A stretch of DNA of 64,000 nucleotides from CAZTUH01 sp964620485 (GCA_964620485.1 CAZUGU010000008.1:62001-126000); one strand, 5' to 3'. Positions 46,119 to 55,508 are shown, counted from the first letter of the stretch. Translations and numbers: made by a program. Notes: generated from the sequence alone by a model not told the origin.

Positions 46119-47072
46119 ATGCATAATAAATACACTAAATACGAATTATCTATATCTAATGTAAAAAAAATAAAGGTTACTGAAGATATAGTAGGTCAAC
46201 GAATTGATAATTTTTTAATTAATCTATACAAAAAAATACCAAAAAATCACTTATATAATATTATTCGTCGTGGTGAAATTAGAATTAATATGAAACGAAT
46301 AAAATTCGATTACCATTTATTCAAAGACGATATTATACGAATACCACCTATTCATTTACCAACTTATAAAAACATTTCTAAAAAAATAATCGGGAAAGAA
46401 TTCCCGATTATTTATGAAGATAATAGCTTATTAGTCATTAATAAGCCAGCTGGAATACCAGTTCATGGTGGTAGTAATGCATCTTTTGGCATTATCGAAC
46501 AATTAAAAGCTTCTCGTTCTCACTTTCTTGAATTGATACATCGACTAGATCAGGGAACATCAGGTTTATTAATGCTTGCTAAGAGTCGCAATACCTTATG
46601 CAAATTACATAAGGTATTGCGCAATAGAAATTGCGAAAAACATTACCTAGCTCTTGTAAGAGGCAATTGGACTAAACCTAATTATAGAAATATTCGATTT
46701 AGTCTAACTAAAAAAATGTTAAATCCTGGAGAATTCAAAGTTTTGGTAGATCCTGATGGAAAAGATGCTCATACAATTGTCAAATTGAAGCGTCATTTCA
46801 ATGGCTATAGTCTAGTTAATGTTGAACCAAAAAGTGGTCGTACCCACCAAATCCGTGTTCATTTATCCGCTAGTGGTTTTCCAATTGTAGGTGATAATAA
46901 ATATGGCATTAAAGGAAAGGAATTTATAGAAAACGGTATCAATCACATGTTATTACATGCACATCGTCTAGTTTTAAAACATCCTATAACTGAAAAGACA
47001 TTAAATTTAATTGCTAAAGTACCTAAAATATATAGTACTTTCCTAAAACAATTAGATTCTAGAAATAAATAA
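46119..47072 (+). CDS. rluC: 23S rRNA pseudouridine synthase RluC
   Basis: Encodes 317 residues: an S4 RNA-binding domain (about residues 25-85), then the catalytic HRLDQGTSGLLMLAK with the active aspartate, and the C-terminal GRTHQIRVHLSASGFPIVGD. The place divergent from rne is typical of rluC, which modifies 23S rRNA positions 955, 2504 and 2580. Two perfect intragenic hairpins (46384-46413, 13-bp arms; 46587-46621, 14-bp arms) are unusual for coding DNA. Confidence 0.93.
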   Translation: MHNKYTKYELSISNVKKIKVTEDIVGQRIDNFLINLYKKIPKNHLYNIIRRGEIRINMKRIKFDYHLFKDDIIRIPPIHLPTYKNISKKIIGKEFPIIYEDNSLLVINKPAGIPVHGGSNASFGIIEQLKASRSHFLELIHRLDQGTSGLLMLAKSRNTLCKLHKVLRNRNCEKHYLALVRGNWTKPNYRNIRFSLTKKMLNPGEFKVLVDPDGKDAHTIVKLKRHFNGYSLVNVEPKSGRTHQIRVHLSASGFPIVGDNKYGIKGKEFIENGINHMLLHAHRLVLKHPITEKTLNLIAKVPKIYSTFLKQLDSRNK

Positions 47073-47247
47073 AATTTTATGTTTCCCTTACTTTTATTTT
47101 TAATAATATATAATACATTATTCACATTTAAAAGATATTTCTAATTCTATTTTTTTTGATTAAATCTTGAAAAGAATGATGAAAATTAATTTCAATTTTT
47201 ATTAATTATCAATTGTTTAAGAAATGAATATTTTAATATGAAAGATT

Positions 47248-47853
47248 TTATAAATTATTATTTATTGTTTCAAGTGGGAAAATATCAAACCGCATTAACA
47301 TGTCAGTAAGCATAATGAGTGGCATACCAATAATTGCAGTTGGATCGTTGTTTCTGATTCTCTTCATTAAGGAAATACCAATACCCTCGATCTTAATACC
47401 TCCTACAGTATCATAAGGTATCTCAGATTTTAGATAAGAATCTATCATAGATTGATTCAATTTTCTAAATTGACATAATGTAGTTGTGACATTTCTTTCG
47501 ATTTTATTTCCATTTGTAACTGTTACTGCACTATAGAACATAATAACTTGCTCTGAAAACATAAATAGCTGTGATTTAGCTTGCAATAAATCAACAGGCT
47601 TTCCAATCGGTTTATTATGAATGCTAGCAACTTGATCAGAACCTATTACAATAGAATCAGGATATTTTTTTAGAACATTCATAGCCTTATCTAATGATAA
47701 GCGCAAAGCAAGTTTTTTTGGATGTTCATTAATATGAAAATTTTCATCTATTTCTGGAAATACAGTCAAGAAAGGTAATTTTAAACGTTTTAGTAAATCA
47801 CATCTATATGGCGAACTAGATGCTAAAATAAGACGATATTTCAGTTTAGACAT
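47248..47853 (-). CDS. Maf-like nucleoside triphosphate pyrophosphatase
   Basis: A 201-residue Maf/HAM1-superfamily protein: LILASSSPYRCDLLKRL at the N-terminus, then IGSDQVASIHNKPIGKP and DTVGGIKIEGIGISLMKRI. It probably hydrolyses modified nucleotides such as m7GTP (YceF subtype, by the DQVA motif). It lies 34 bases after accD on the same strand. Confidence 0.9.
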   Translation of the reverse strand: MSKLKYRLILASSSPYRCDLLKRLKLPFLTVFPEIDENFHINEHPKKLALRLSLDKAMNVLKKYPDSIVIGSDQVASIHNKPIGKPVDLLQAKSQLFMFSEQVIMFYSAVTVTNGNKIERNVTTTLCQFRKLNQSMIDSYLKSEIPYDTVGGIKIEGIGISLMKRIRNNDPTAIIGMPLIMLTDMLMRFDIFPLETINNNL

Positions 47854-47887
47854 TTTTCTTAGTTTTTATTAAAATTTTTAAAAAGAC

Positions 47888-48769
47888 TTACTTTGATATT
47901 GTATCAATAGGTTTATTTGTCAAAATAGCTAATAAACAAGCTATTTTCTCTCGAAGATGACGTCTATCAATGATCATATCGATTGCACCTTTTTTTAAAA
48001 GAAATTCTGATCGCTGAAAGCCTTCTGGAAGTTTTTCTCGAACTGTTTGTTCGATAACACGAGGACCTGCAAAACCAATTAACGCTTTAGGTTCAGCAAT
48101 TATAATATCTCCCATAAAAGCGAAACTTGCTGAAACACCACCCATAGTTGGATCCGTTAAAATACTAATAAATGGCAAACTAACTGCAGATAAGCGTGTT
48201 AGCATAGCATTTGTTTTAGCCATTTGCATTAATGATATTAATCCCTCTTGCATGCGTGCCCCACCGGAATTTGATATACAAATAAATGTAGATTTATTTT
48301 CAATTGCAGTTTGCACTCCACGTAAGAATCTTTCACCAACAACCAAACCCATAGAACCACCCATAAAATCAAATTCGAAACAGGCTAATATTGTAGGTAT
48401 TCTATAAATTGATCCACTCATCACAATTAGCGCATCAGTTTCTCCGGTTTGTTTCATAGCATCTTGAAGACGATCTGTATATTTTCGTATATCTTTGAAC
48501 TTAAGATTATCAATAGATTTAATATTTTTCCCAATTTCAATTCGGCCTTCCGAATCTAGCAAAGAATCAATACGGGCTCTTGAGCTAATACGCATATGAT
48601 GATCACATTTTGGACATACATATAAATTTGCTGATAAATCGCCATTGTATAATACTGATTCACATGCTGGACATTTAACCCATAAACCTTCAGGCACACG
48701 ACCACGTTTTATACTATTATTTTTAGATTTATTAATTCTAGGTGGTAATAATTTTTCGAACCAGCTCAT
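47888..48769 (-). CDS. accD: Acetyl-CoA carboxylase carboxyltransferase beta subunit
   Basis: Encodes 293 residues. A four-cysteine zinc ribbon (CPACESVLYNGDLSANLYVCPKCDHH, shown in part) is at the N-terminus, followed by the crotonase-like carboxyltransferase with SNSGGARMQEGLISLMQMAK and DPTMGGVSASFA. It makes malonyl-CoA with AccA and feeds the fab cluster. Its usual betaproteobacterial neighbours trpA and folC are absent; it lies beside maf and pncB instead. Confidence 0.96.
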   Translation of the reverse strand: MSWFEKLLPPRINKSKNNSIKRGRVPEGLWVKCPACESVLYNGDLSANLYVCPKCDHHMRISSRARIDSLLDSEGRIEIGKNIKSIDNLKFKDIRKYTDRLQDAMKQTGETDALIVMSGSIYRIPTILACFEFDFMGGSMGLVVGERFLRGVQTAIENKSTFICISNSGGARMQEGLISLMQMAKTNAMLTRLSAVSLPFISILTDPTMGGVSASFAFMGDIIIAEPKALIGFAGPRVIEQTVREKLPEGFQRSEFLLKKGAIDMIIDRRHLREKIACLLAILTNKPIDTISK

Positions 48770-48944
48770 TATGAATTAACTCATATTAAAAAAGTAATTG
48801 AGAAATTTATATTACAGAATAGATTTAAATTATTAATATTTAAAATCAGTAAACCAGATTTACATTCTTTCAGAAGAACTAAATTTTTTATATATAAAAC
48901 ATAAATAAAAACATCAAAACTTTCAATTTATTAAAATTTAAATG

Positions 48945-50120
48945 TTACATGATTGGTAACTGAAAGACTTTACGTAAATAAGAAAGATATCCAGTATCAT
49001 CACACATAGTTTTTCCAGGTTCATCTGATACTTTGGCAACTGGTTGATTATTACAACGTACCATTTTGATTACAGTCTGTAGAGGTTTATATCCTAAATC
49101 ATTAGTTAGATTTGTTCCAATCCCAAAAGAAAGTCTACAACGACCTACAAAGTGGTAGTATAATTCAATTGCACGCGGTAATGTCAATGAATCTGAAAAT
49201 ACAAGAGTTTTATTTCTTGCATCGACACGATTATTCTCGTAATGTTTTAAGATCCGTTCACCCCAAACAAATGGATCTCCGGAATCATGTCTAGCACCAT
49301 CAAATAACTTACAAAAATACATATCAAAATCATTTAGAAAAGCTTCAATACCATAAACATCAGATATAGCAATGCCTAAATCGCCACGGTATTCTTTTGC
49401 CCAGGTTTCTAATGCAAAAACTTGGGAATCTTGCAAACGCGGTCCTAATGCTTGACAAGCTTGTAAATATTCATGACCCATTGTACCAAGTGGTGAAATA
49501 TTATTCTTCTTAGCAAGTAACACATTACTTGTACCGATAAAATGTTTACCCATTTCATTTTTTAAAGTAGATACAATTTCTTCATGCCAAATTTTGGAAA
49601 ATCTTCGCCTTGTTCCATATTCTGCGATCTTAAAATCTTTTAAATCTAAGTTAGATAATACCAGATTTATTTTTGATTTTAATCTCTCTCTACCCTGTTC
49701 CCAATCAGGATAGGAAAATACATTACGAAAATATATTTCATTTAAAATAGATAAAACTGGTACTTCAAATAAAATTGTATGTAGCCATGGACCATTTATT
49801 GTAATAGAAATTTCATTTAAATTTTTATTACCATCAATATGTATACAGCGTTCTGGCAAATAAAATAAACGGAGAAAATCAATAAAATCACTTTTTATAA
49901 ATCTTAGACTATTCAGAAATTCTAATTCTGTATCAGTAAAACGTAATTGACACAATTGATGTATCTCATCTTTCATTTCATCAATATAAGGATATAAATA
50001 TATATCTCGTGTTCGACATTTATATTTATATTCAACTTGAGCAGCAGGAAAATGATGCAAAACAACCTGCATCATACTAAATTTGTAAAGATCAGTATCA
50101 AGTAATGAAGTAATAATCAT
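48945..50120 (-). CDS. pncB: Nicotinate phosphoribosyltransferase
   Basis: Encodes 391 residues, E. coli PncB length. It starts with LLDTDLYKFSMMQVVLHHFP, followed by EYGTRRRFS, GTMGHEYLQACQA and FSDSLTLPRAIELY. It makes nicotinate mononucleotide from nicotinate and PRPP. With nadD at the end of the window it supports the Preiss-Handler route from imported nicotinate. It is divergent from fdxA; a 9-bp hairpin with an A-rich loop lies between them (50155-50182). Confidence 0.95.
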   Translation of the reverse strand: MIITSLLDTDLYKFSMMQVVLHHFPAAQVEYKYKCRTRDIYLYPYIDEMKDEIHQLCQLRFTDTELEFLNSLRFIKSDFIDFLRLFYLPERCIHIDGNKNLNEISITINGPWLHTILFEVPVLSILNEIYFRNVFSYPDWEQGRERLKSKINLVLSNLDLKDFKIAEYGTRRRFSKIWHEEIVSTLKNEMGKHFIGTSNVLLAKKNNISPLGTMGHEYLQACQALGPRLQDSQVFALETWAKEYRGDLGIAISDVYGIEAFLNDFDMYFCKLFDGARHDSGDPFVWGERILKHYENNRVDARNKTLVFSDSLTLPRAIELYYHFVGRCRLSFGIGTNLTNDLGYKPLQTVIKMVRCNNQPVAKVSDEPGKTMCDDTGYLSYLRKVFQLPIM

Positions 50121-50319
50121 ATTGAAATAAATAATTTTATGTTATAGGATGAATTACCTAATAAACAAAAAAATATTAGGTAGCAGATTATTACATGACA
50201 TATACCGAATTGTTAATATTTTTTAGTAGTGAAACACTATATTTTGAACAATTGATTACTGAAAATATATAAGATTAACAATTTAAAAGGTTAAAATGAA
50301 TTTATTTTGGAGTTATAAA

Positions 50320-50646
50320 TTGACTCATGTTATTACAGAAAATTGTATCAAGTGTAAGTACACTAGTTGTGTAGATGTTTGCCCAGTTGATTGTTTTCGC
50401 GAGGGCTCTAATTTTTTAGTTATAGATCCTGAAGAATGTATAGATTGTGGAGTTTGTATTCCCGAATGTCCTGCTAATGCTATCTTCTTTGAAGAAGATT
50501 TACCAAAAAATCAGTTAGATTTCTTAAATATTAATTCTGAGTTATCTCATGTCTTTAAAAGTATTACCCGATCTAAATCTCCCATGCCAGAATCTGATAA
50601 ATGGAATGGAATTAAAAATAAAATACAGTATCTAGAATACTACTGA
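50320..50646 (+). CDS. fdxA: 7Fe ferredoxin FdxA
   Basis: A 108-residue ferredoxin with VITENCIKCKYTSCVDVCPVD and EECIDCGVCIPECPANAI, the cysteine arrangement of one 3Fe-4S and one 4Fe-4S cluster. I prefer the TTG at 50320: GGAG precedes it by 8 bases and it gives the family start (THVITEN). An in-frame ATG at 50296 would add eight residues. It lies 55 bases before fpr and is a likely electron partner of that reductase. Confidence 0.93.
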   Translation: MTHVITENCIKCKYTSCVDVCPVDCFREGSNFLVIDPEECIDCGVCIPECPANAIFFEEDLPKNQLDFLNINSELSHVFKSITRSKSPMPESDKWNGIKNKIQYLEYY

Positions 50647-50701
50647 TTAGTTTCTAATATTTGTAGATTTACAATAATTTACAATAAATAGATAAATCGA
50701 T

Positions 50702-51487
50702 ATGACGAACGTTAGTGTGAAGTACACCTGTCAAGAAGTGATTAGTAAAAAAATTTGGATCCCAAAAAAATTATTTTCTATTCGTATTACTCGTGACGAT
50801 AATTATCAATTCCAATCTGGTCAATTTGCTCGTATCGGTATACCGATAAATACAACAAGTTATCCGGAACTATGGAGAGCATATTCTATGGTTAGCGCTC
50901 CTCATGAATCATATTTGGAGTTTTATTCCATTATAATATCAAATGGTCTTTTTAGTCCTCGATTCTCTTTATTATGTTTAGGTGATTCTGTTTATATTGA
51001 TAAAAAGCCTTATGGATTTTTAACGATAGATCGATTTAAGAAAGGTGGAGTTCTATGGCTTTTATCAACTGGGACAGGTTTATCTGCTTACATATCTATT
51101 TTACGAGATCCAAAAACTTGGATGAAATTCCATCATATTATTCTGGTACATGGAGTACGTGAAGCAAAAGAATTAGCATATCGTGAAGAATTGGAATCTT
51201 GGAACCAATATTCCAATTCTTCACGATATGCTTGTAAATTTAGCTATCTTTCATTTGCTACTCGTGAGAAATTACCTGAAATGCCTCAGGCAAGATTAAC
51301 AACTTTAATTTCTGATGGAAGATTGGAAAAATTTGCAAGAGAAAAATTAAATCCAATACAATCAAAAGTAATGCTGTGCGGAAATCCGAAAATGTTGACT
51401 GAAGCAAAGAAACTCTTAATTGAACGGGGATTTTATGTTGGAAGGAATGGTATTCATGGAAATCTAGCTATTGAAAACTATTGGTAA
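50702..51487 (+). CDS. fpr: Ferredoxin--NADP reductase
   Basis: Encodes 261 residues: the FAD-binding RAYSMVSAPHES, the NADP-binding LLSTGTGLSAYISILRD, and CGNPKMLTEAKKLLIERGF near the C-terminus. It moves electrons between NADPH and ferredoxin or flavodoxin. A perfect 23-bp inverted repeat lies inside the gene (51175-51197 and 51210-51232, 12-base loop), covering the codons for AYREELES and SRYAC in a region that is variable between relatives. Confidence 0.93.
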   Translation: MTNVSVKYTCQEVISKKIWIPKKLFSIRITRDDNYQFQSGQFARIGIPINTTSYPELWRAYSMVSAPHESYLEFYSIIISNGLFSPRFSLLCLGDSVYIDKKPYGFLTIDRFKKGGVLWLLSTGTGLSAYISILRDPKTWMKFHHIILVHGVREAKELAYREELESWNQYSNSSRYACKFSYLSFATREKLPEMPQARLTTLISDGRLEKFAREKLNPIQSKVMLCGNPKMLTEAKKLLIERGFYVGRNGIHGNLAIENYW

Positions 51488-51534
51488 ATTTAAATAAAAT
51501 GTTACGTAAAATTATAAATATTAAACATATTCTG

Positions 51535-51593
51535 AACAACTCCAATTCCAGTACCAGATTAAAAATTGATCCGATACTGGAATTGGAGTTGTT
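51535..51593 (+). terminator. Probable fpr terminator
   Basis: Arms 51535-51553 and 51575-51593 are exact reverse complements (19 bp, starting AACAACTCC), around a 21-base loop, followed by TTTTAATTATTTTTT. It is 47 bases after the fpr stop and 32 bases before rsxB. The T-rich tail supports intrinsic termination. Confidence 0.7.
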
Positions 51594-51625
51594 TTAATTA
51601 TTTTTTATTTTTCATTAATCTAAAA

Positions 51626-52264
51626 ATGACTAATGAATCATTGATTAATCTTATTGACTCGGCATTACCTCAAAAACAATGTACAAAATGCGGATACAAT
51701 GGCTGTTTATCCTATTCTAAAGCAATTGTAAATGAAGGTGTACCCATTAATCGCTGTTCTCCAGGCGGAGAACAAAGTATTAACCGTTTAGCAAAAATAT
51801 TGAATACTGATGTATTGCCCTTAGATGAAAACTGCGGTATTGATGAAATTTTAAAATTTGCTGTTATTGACGAGGAACATTGTATTGGTTGTACAATTTG
51901 CACACAAGCTTGTCCTGTTGATGCAATTATTGGAACAAAAAACCGTAGACATACAGTATTAAGCGATTGGTGTACTGGATGTGGCTTATGTGTAGAGCCA
52001 TGCCCTGTGGACTGTATTAGTATGATTCCTGCATCACATGAATGGACAGATGATGATGCAAAATCTGCTCGATATCATTATCAAAATCGCCAAAATAGAA
52101 TTAGTTTAAAAAATAATATTAATTCAATAAATTTAACAAATTCTAAAGACTTATCAGAAAATAAGATCTCAAAGAATGAATTGAATAATTTAGATAAAAA
52201 AAATAAATTATCTTTAGTTAATAAAATTATTACCCGTGCTAAATCACGTCGTAATTTCGATTGA
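51626..52264 (+). CDS. rsxB: RnfB/RsxB-family iron-sulfur protein
   Basis: About 212 residues. An N-terminal Fe-S domain (QCTKCGYNGCLSYSKAI...INRCSPGG) is followed by two 4Fe-4S motifs, CIGCTICTQACPVDAI and CTGCGLCVEPCPVDCI. The N-terminal membrane anchor of true RnfB is missing and the C-terminal tail is lysine- and asparagine-rich. Such soluble RsxB-like proteins occur beside nth in many betaproteobacteria without other rnf genes. I chose the ATG at 51626. nth starts four bases after the stop. The electron route (perhaps from Fpr/FdxA to Nth or another Fe-S target) is inferred. Confidence 0.85.
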   Translation: MTNESLINLIDSALPQKQCTKCGYNGCLSYSKAIVNEGVPINRCSPGGEQSINRLAKILNTDVLPLDENCGIDEILKFAVIDEEHCIGCTICTQACPVDAIIGTKNRRHTVLSDWCTGCGLCVEPCPVDCISMIPASHEWTDDDAKSARYHYQNRQNRISLKNNINSINLTNSKDLSENKISKNELNNLDKKNKLSLVNKIITRAKSRRNFD

Positions 52265-52268
52265 AAAT

Positions 52269-52901
52269 ATGAACAATAAAATACGTAATGCTATTTTTAC
52301 TCGTTTAAAATCTAGCAATCCTCATCCTAGAACAGAATTAGAATATGAAACTCCTTTTCAACTTTTAATTTCTGTTATTTTGACCGCTCAAAGTACAGAT
52401 CGAGCTGTAAACATAGTTACAAAAAAAATATTTCAAAAATATGGCACACCAGAAGAATTATTAAATCTGGGAGAAGAATCTCTTATAGAATATATTAAAT
52501 CTATAGGACTTTATCGAAATAAGGCGAAAAACATATTAAAAACCTGCCAAATTATTTTGGATAAACATGCTGGACAGGTTCCAAAAACTCGTTCTGAATT
52601 AGAAAGCTTACCTGGTGTTGGTCGGAAAACAGCTAATGTTTTACTAAATGTTGCATTTGGAATGCCAACTATAGCAGTCGATACACATGTTTTTCGAGTT
52701 GCTAATCGAACGAATATTGCAATCGGAAAAAATGTTCTAGAAGTAGAAAAAAAACTTTTAGAAAAAACTCCGAATAATCATATGTATGAAGCACATCATT
52801 TATTAATGTTACTCGGGCGCTACATATGTATAGCGCGTAAGCCAAAGTGTAAAATTTGTCCTATCAATGATCTATGTGGATATAAATATAAAACCAGTTA
52901 G
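52269..52901 (+). CDS. nth: Endonuclease III
   Basis: Encodes 210 residues. The helix-hairpin-helix ESLPGVGRKTANVLL carries the catalytic lysine, TIAVDTHVFRV the aspartate, and the C-terminal 4Fe-4S cluster cysteines appear as C-x6-C-x2-C-x5-C (CIARKPKCKICPINDLC). It removes oxidised pyrimidines and nicks the abasic site. The ATG at 52269 matches the E. coli start (NNKIRNAIFTRL). It forms an operon with rsxB. Confidence 0.96.
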   Translation: MNNKIRNAIFTRLKSSNPHPRTELEYETPFQLLISVILTAQSTDRAVNIVTKKIFQKYGTPEELLNLGEESLIEYIKSIGLYRNKAKNILKTCQIILDKHAGQVPKTRSELESLPGVGRKTANVLLNVAFGMPTIAVDTHVFRVANRTNIAIGKNVLEVEKKLLEKTPNNHMYEAHHLLMLLGRYICIARKPKCKICPINDLCGYKYKTS

Positions 52902-53030
52902 AATTTGAAAAATTTTTCAATTATTTCTTTCATATGAATATATGATTAATTCTACTTCGATAAATCAAATGTTAACTTAACAATTAGACTTTTAATTAGT
53001 TCTAACATATATCGTATGAAAGAAATTGTT

Positions 53031-53699
53031 TCAAATCCAAAAAGAAGTTACTTTCATAATCTTTGATACACAATACATAGCAATTTTTATTACATATGGT
53101 AATGAATTACCACCTGCATTTTGAGCAGTATTGCAATGATTTCTTTCATCTTCTTGCATTTTTTGTAAAATTTTTCTTGATTTTATGTCGGATAGTGGCA
53201 AAAGTTTTAAATGATTTTCTAGATGAATTTCTACTTGCCTTTCAGTTTCTCTCATAAAACCTAAATTCCAAGATGAACCAGCTAGGCCTGCAATTACTCC
53301 AATTGAAAAAGAACCTACATACCAAAAAGGATTTAAAATGCTTGAATTACTATTCAATTCTTGAATGCGTTGTTTACACCAAGTCAAATGATTTAATTCT
53401 TCAAAAGCTGCATGTAAGAACAATGCTTGAATTTCTGGTTTTTTACACAAGAAAGCTTGACCTCGATATAAAGCTTGAGCACAAATTTCTCCAGAATGAT
53501 TAATACGCATTAACTTAGCCGAATATTTTTTTTCATTGACTGTCATAAATGAAGATTCTGGATCTACAGAATCAAAGAAATTTTGTTGATTATGTATTGA
53601 TGCATTGGATAGGACAAATAAAGCTTTACCTAACTCAATTAATAAAACATCACATAAACTAATTTTCTCACGAATAGGAATAAAATCAGTATTGTACAT
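53031..53699 (-). CDS. coq7: Demethoxyubiquinone hydroxylase Coq7
   Basis: A protein of about 222 residues with the di-iron pattern of Coq7: MRINHSGEICAQALYRGQ, AAFEELNHLTWC (ExxH), ETERQVEIHLENHL and MQEDERNHCNTA (ExxH). It hydroxylates the quinone ring late in ubiquinone synthesis, replacing UbiF of enterobacteria. I start it at the ATG at 53699; a GTG lies one codon before. It converges with nth. A second ubiquinone gene, ubiK, is at the start of the window. Confidence 0.93.
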   Translation of the reverse strand: MYNTDFIPIREKISLCDVLLIELGKALFVLSNASIHNQQNFFDSVDPESSFMTVNEKKYSAKLMRINHSGEICAQALYRGQAFLCKKPEIQALFLHAAFEELNHLTWCKQRIQELNSNSSILNPFWYVGSFSIGVIAGLAGSSWNLGFMRETERQVEIHLENHLKLLPLSDIKSRKILQKMQEDERNHCNTAQNAGGNSLPYVIKIAMYCVSKIMKVTSFWI

Positions 53700-53990
53700 C
53701 ACTAAGTAAAATTAAGATTGGTTTAATATTAAAAAATAAAATGATACAAAATTCCGAATAGATAAGATTGTGACAATATCACAATCCAATAATCAAAAAT
53801 ATTAAAATATTTTATTTTAAATAGATTTTTAAAAATTTCGATAAATAATTCAAATGTTAGCAAAAATTTTATACGATTATGAACTTATGAACTAGTATGC
53901 GATTAAGATTTAATAACGTTATTATCCTCTGATAATACATTTTTTTGATTTATTTTAAACTTTAACATTTCAAATACAATTAATAAATTT

Positions 53991-54785
53991 ATGAAACAAT
54001 ATGAAGATTTTTTGAATTATGTGTATAAAAATGGTATCAAAAAAAATGACCGGACAGGTATCGGAACACTTTCTATTTTTGGATACCAAATGAGATTTAA
54101 TTTATCAACTGGTTTTCCGCTAATTACAACAAAAAAATTGCATATTAAGAGTATTATCTTTGAATTATTATGGTTTTTAAAAGGTTCTTCAAATGTCAAA
54201 TGGCTTCAAAAAAATGGTATAAAAATTTGGAATGAATGGGCAGATCCTAATGGAGATTTAGGCCCAATATATGGAAAACAATGGCGTTCATGGCCTATAT
54301 CAAATGGGAAATATATTGATCAAATTTCTTTGATTTTAAGTCAAATTTGTAACAATCCTGATTCACGTCGTTTGATTGTATCCGCATGGAATGTTTCAGA
54401 GATTGATAATATGGCTTTGCCACCATGTCATATCTTATTTCAATTTTATGTAATACAGGGTAAACTGTCTTGTCAACTTTATCAACGTAGTGCTGATGCT
54501 TTTCTTGGTGTTCCATTTAACATAGCTAGCTATGCGTTATTAACACATATGTTTGCACAACAAGCTAATTTACAAGTCGGTGATTTTATATGGACAGGCG
54601 GAGATTGTCATATATATCTTAATCATTGTATACAAGTCGAGCAACAACTCTCAAGAAAACCTTACCCATTTCCAACATTATTTATCAAATCTAATCCATC
54701 ATCAATTTTTGATTATAGTTTCGAATGTTTTGAAATTAGAAATTATAAGTTTCACCCACATATTAAAGGTAAGGTTGCTGTTTAA
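53991..54785 (+). CDS. thyA: Thymidylate synthase
   Basis: Encodes 264 residues, the E. coli length. LPPCHILFQFYV contains the catalytic cysteine, DRTGIGTLSIFGYQMRF and SADAFLGVPFNIASYALL are conserved, and it ends with HPHIKGKVAV. It makes dTMP from dUMP, leaving dihydrofolate that FolA recycles. folA starts 24 bases downstream. dcd further on supplies dUTP. Confidence 0.97.
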   Translation: MKQYEDFLNYVYKNGIKKNDRTGIGTLSIFGYQMRFNLSTGFPLITTKKLHIKSIIFELLWFLKGSSNVKWLQKNGIKIWNEWADPNGDLGPIYGKQWRSWPISNGKYIDQISLILSQICNNPDSRRLIVSAWNVSEIDNMALPPCHILFQFYVIQGKLSCQLYQRSADAFLGVPFNIASYALLTHMFAQQANLQVGDFIWTGGDCHIYLNHCIQVEQQLSRKPYPFPTLFIKSNPSSIFDYSFECFEIRNYKFHPHIKGKVAV

Positions 54786-54809
54786 CTTATTAAAAAATTC
54801 TTAAAATCT

Positions 54810-55304
54810 ATGAAAATAATTCTGATTGTAGCATATGGAAAAAATTTTGTTATCGGACATCGTGGTACATTACCTTGGTATTTGCCTAATGATCTAATTT
54901 ATTTCAAAAAAAATACCTTAGGATATCCTGTTATTATGGGAAGAAGGACTTGGGAATCTCTACATTATCCTCTACCAGAACGTATCAATATTGTTGTTAG
55001 TCGTAATACTAACAACAATAATAATGGAAATATTCATGATGTTATTTTTGTTAAATCTTTAGATCATGCTATTATAAATTGTCATGCGTTTGAAAAAATT
55101 TTCATTATAGGTGGAGCTACGTTATACAGGTATTCTTTGCCATTAGCACAAACCATAATGGCAACTGAAATTCATAGTTCTTTTAAAGGTGATGTATTTT
55201 TTCCAAAAATATCTAAAAATGATTGGATAGAAGTTGATCGTAAAATTCAAGAACCCGAAAATGGATATAAGTATGATTTTGTAATTTATACCCGTATTAA
55301 TTGA
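54810..55304 (+). CDS. folA: Dihydrofolate reductase
   Basis: Encodes 164 residues with LIVAYGKNFVIGHRGTLPWYLPNDLIYFK at the N-terminus (shown only in part by family), PVIMGRRTWESL, and IFIIGGATLYRY. It regenerates tetrahydrofolate using NADPH. An asparagine run (NTNNNNNGN) after IVVSR is encoded over a 13-bp perfect hairpin (54989-55020) and is not usual for the family. It is in an operon with thyA. Confidence 0.95.
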   Translation: MKIILIVAYGKNFVIGHRGTLPWYLPNDLIYFKKNTLGYPVIMGRRTWESLHYPLPERINIVVSRNTNNNNNGNIHDVIFVKSLDHAIINCHAFEKIFIIGGATLYRYSLPLAQTIMATEIHSSFKGDVFFPKISKNDWIEVDRKIQEPENGYKYDFVIYTRIN

Positions 55305-55508
55305 ATATATGTATTCTTATTACAATGATCAGTTAGATAGTTTGGAATTATTGTTTCATTTTTTATCCAAAAGTAACGGATTACAGCAATTGGATATATT
55401 AAGATCATTCTTAAGATTAATTATTTTTAAAATTTTTTACGTTTTATCTTTGATTGATCGAAACTTAATCTAAAATAATAAACATGATGATATACTTTAA
55501 TTTAAATA

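Noticed and set aside
50155..50182. 9-bp hairpin with A-rich loop between pncB and fdxA, considered as a riboswitch or operator
   Set aside because: Too short and too AT-rich to support any specific regulatory class.
52924..53025. Inverted repeat (11 bp, TTTCTTTCATA) between convergent nth and coq7
   Set aside because: The loop is 80 bases and the extended stem is imperfect; too weak for a bidirectional terminator call.
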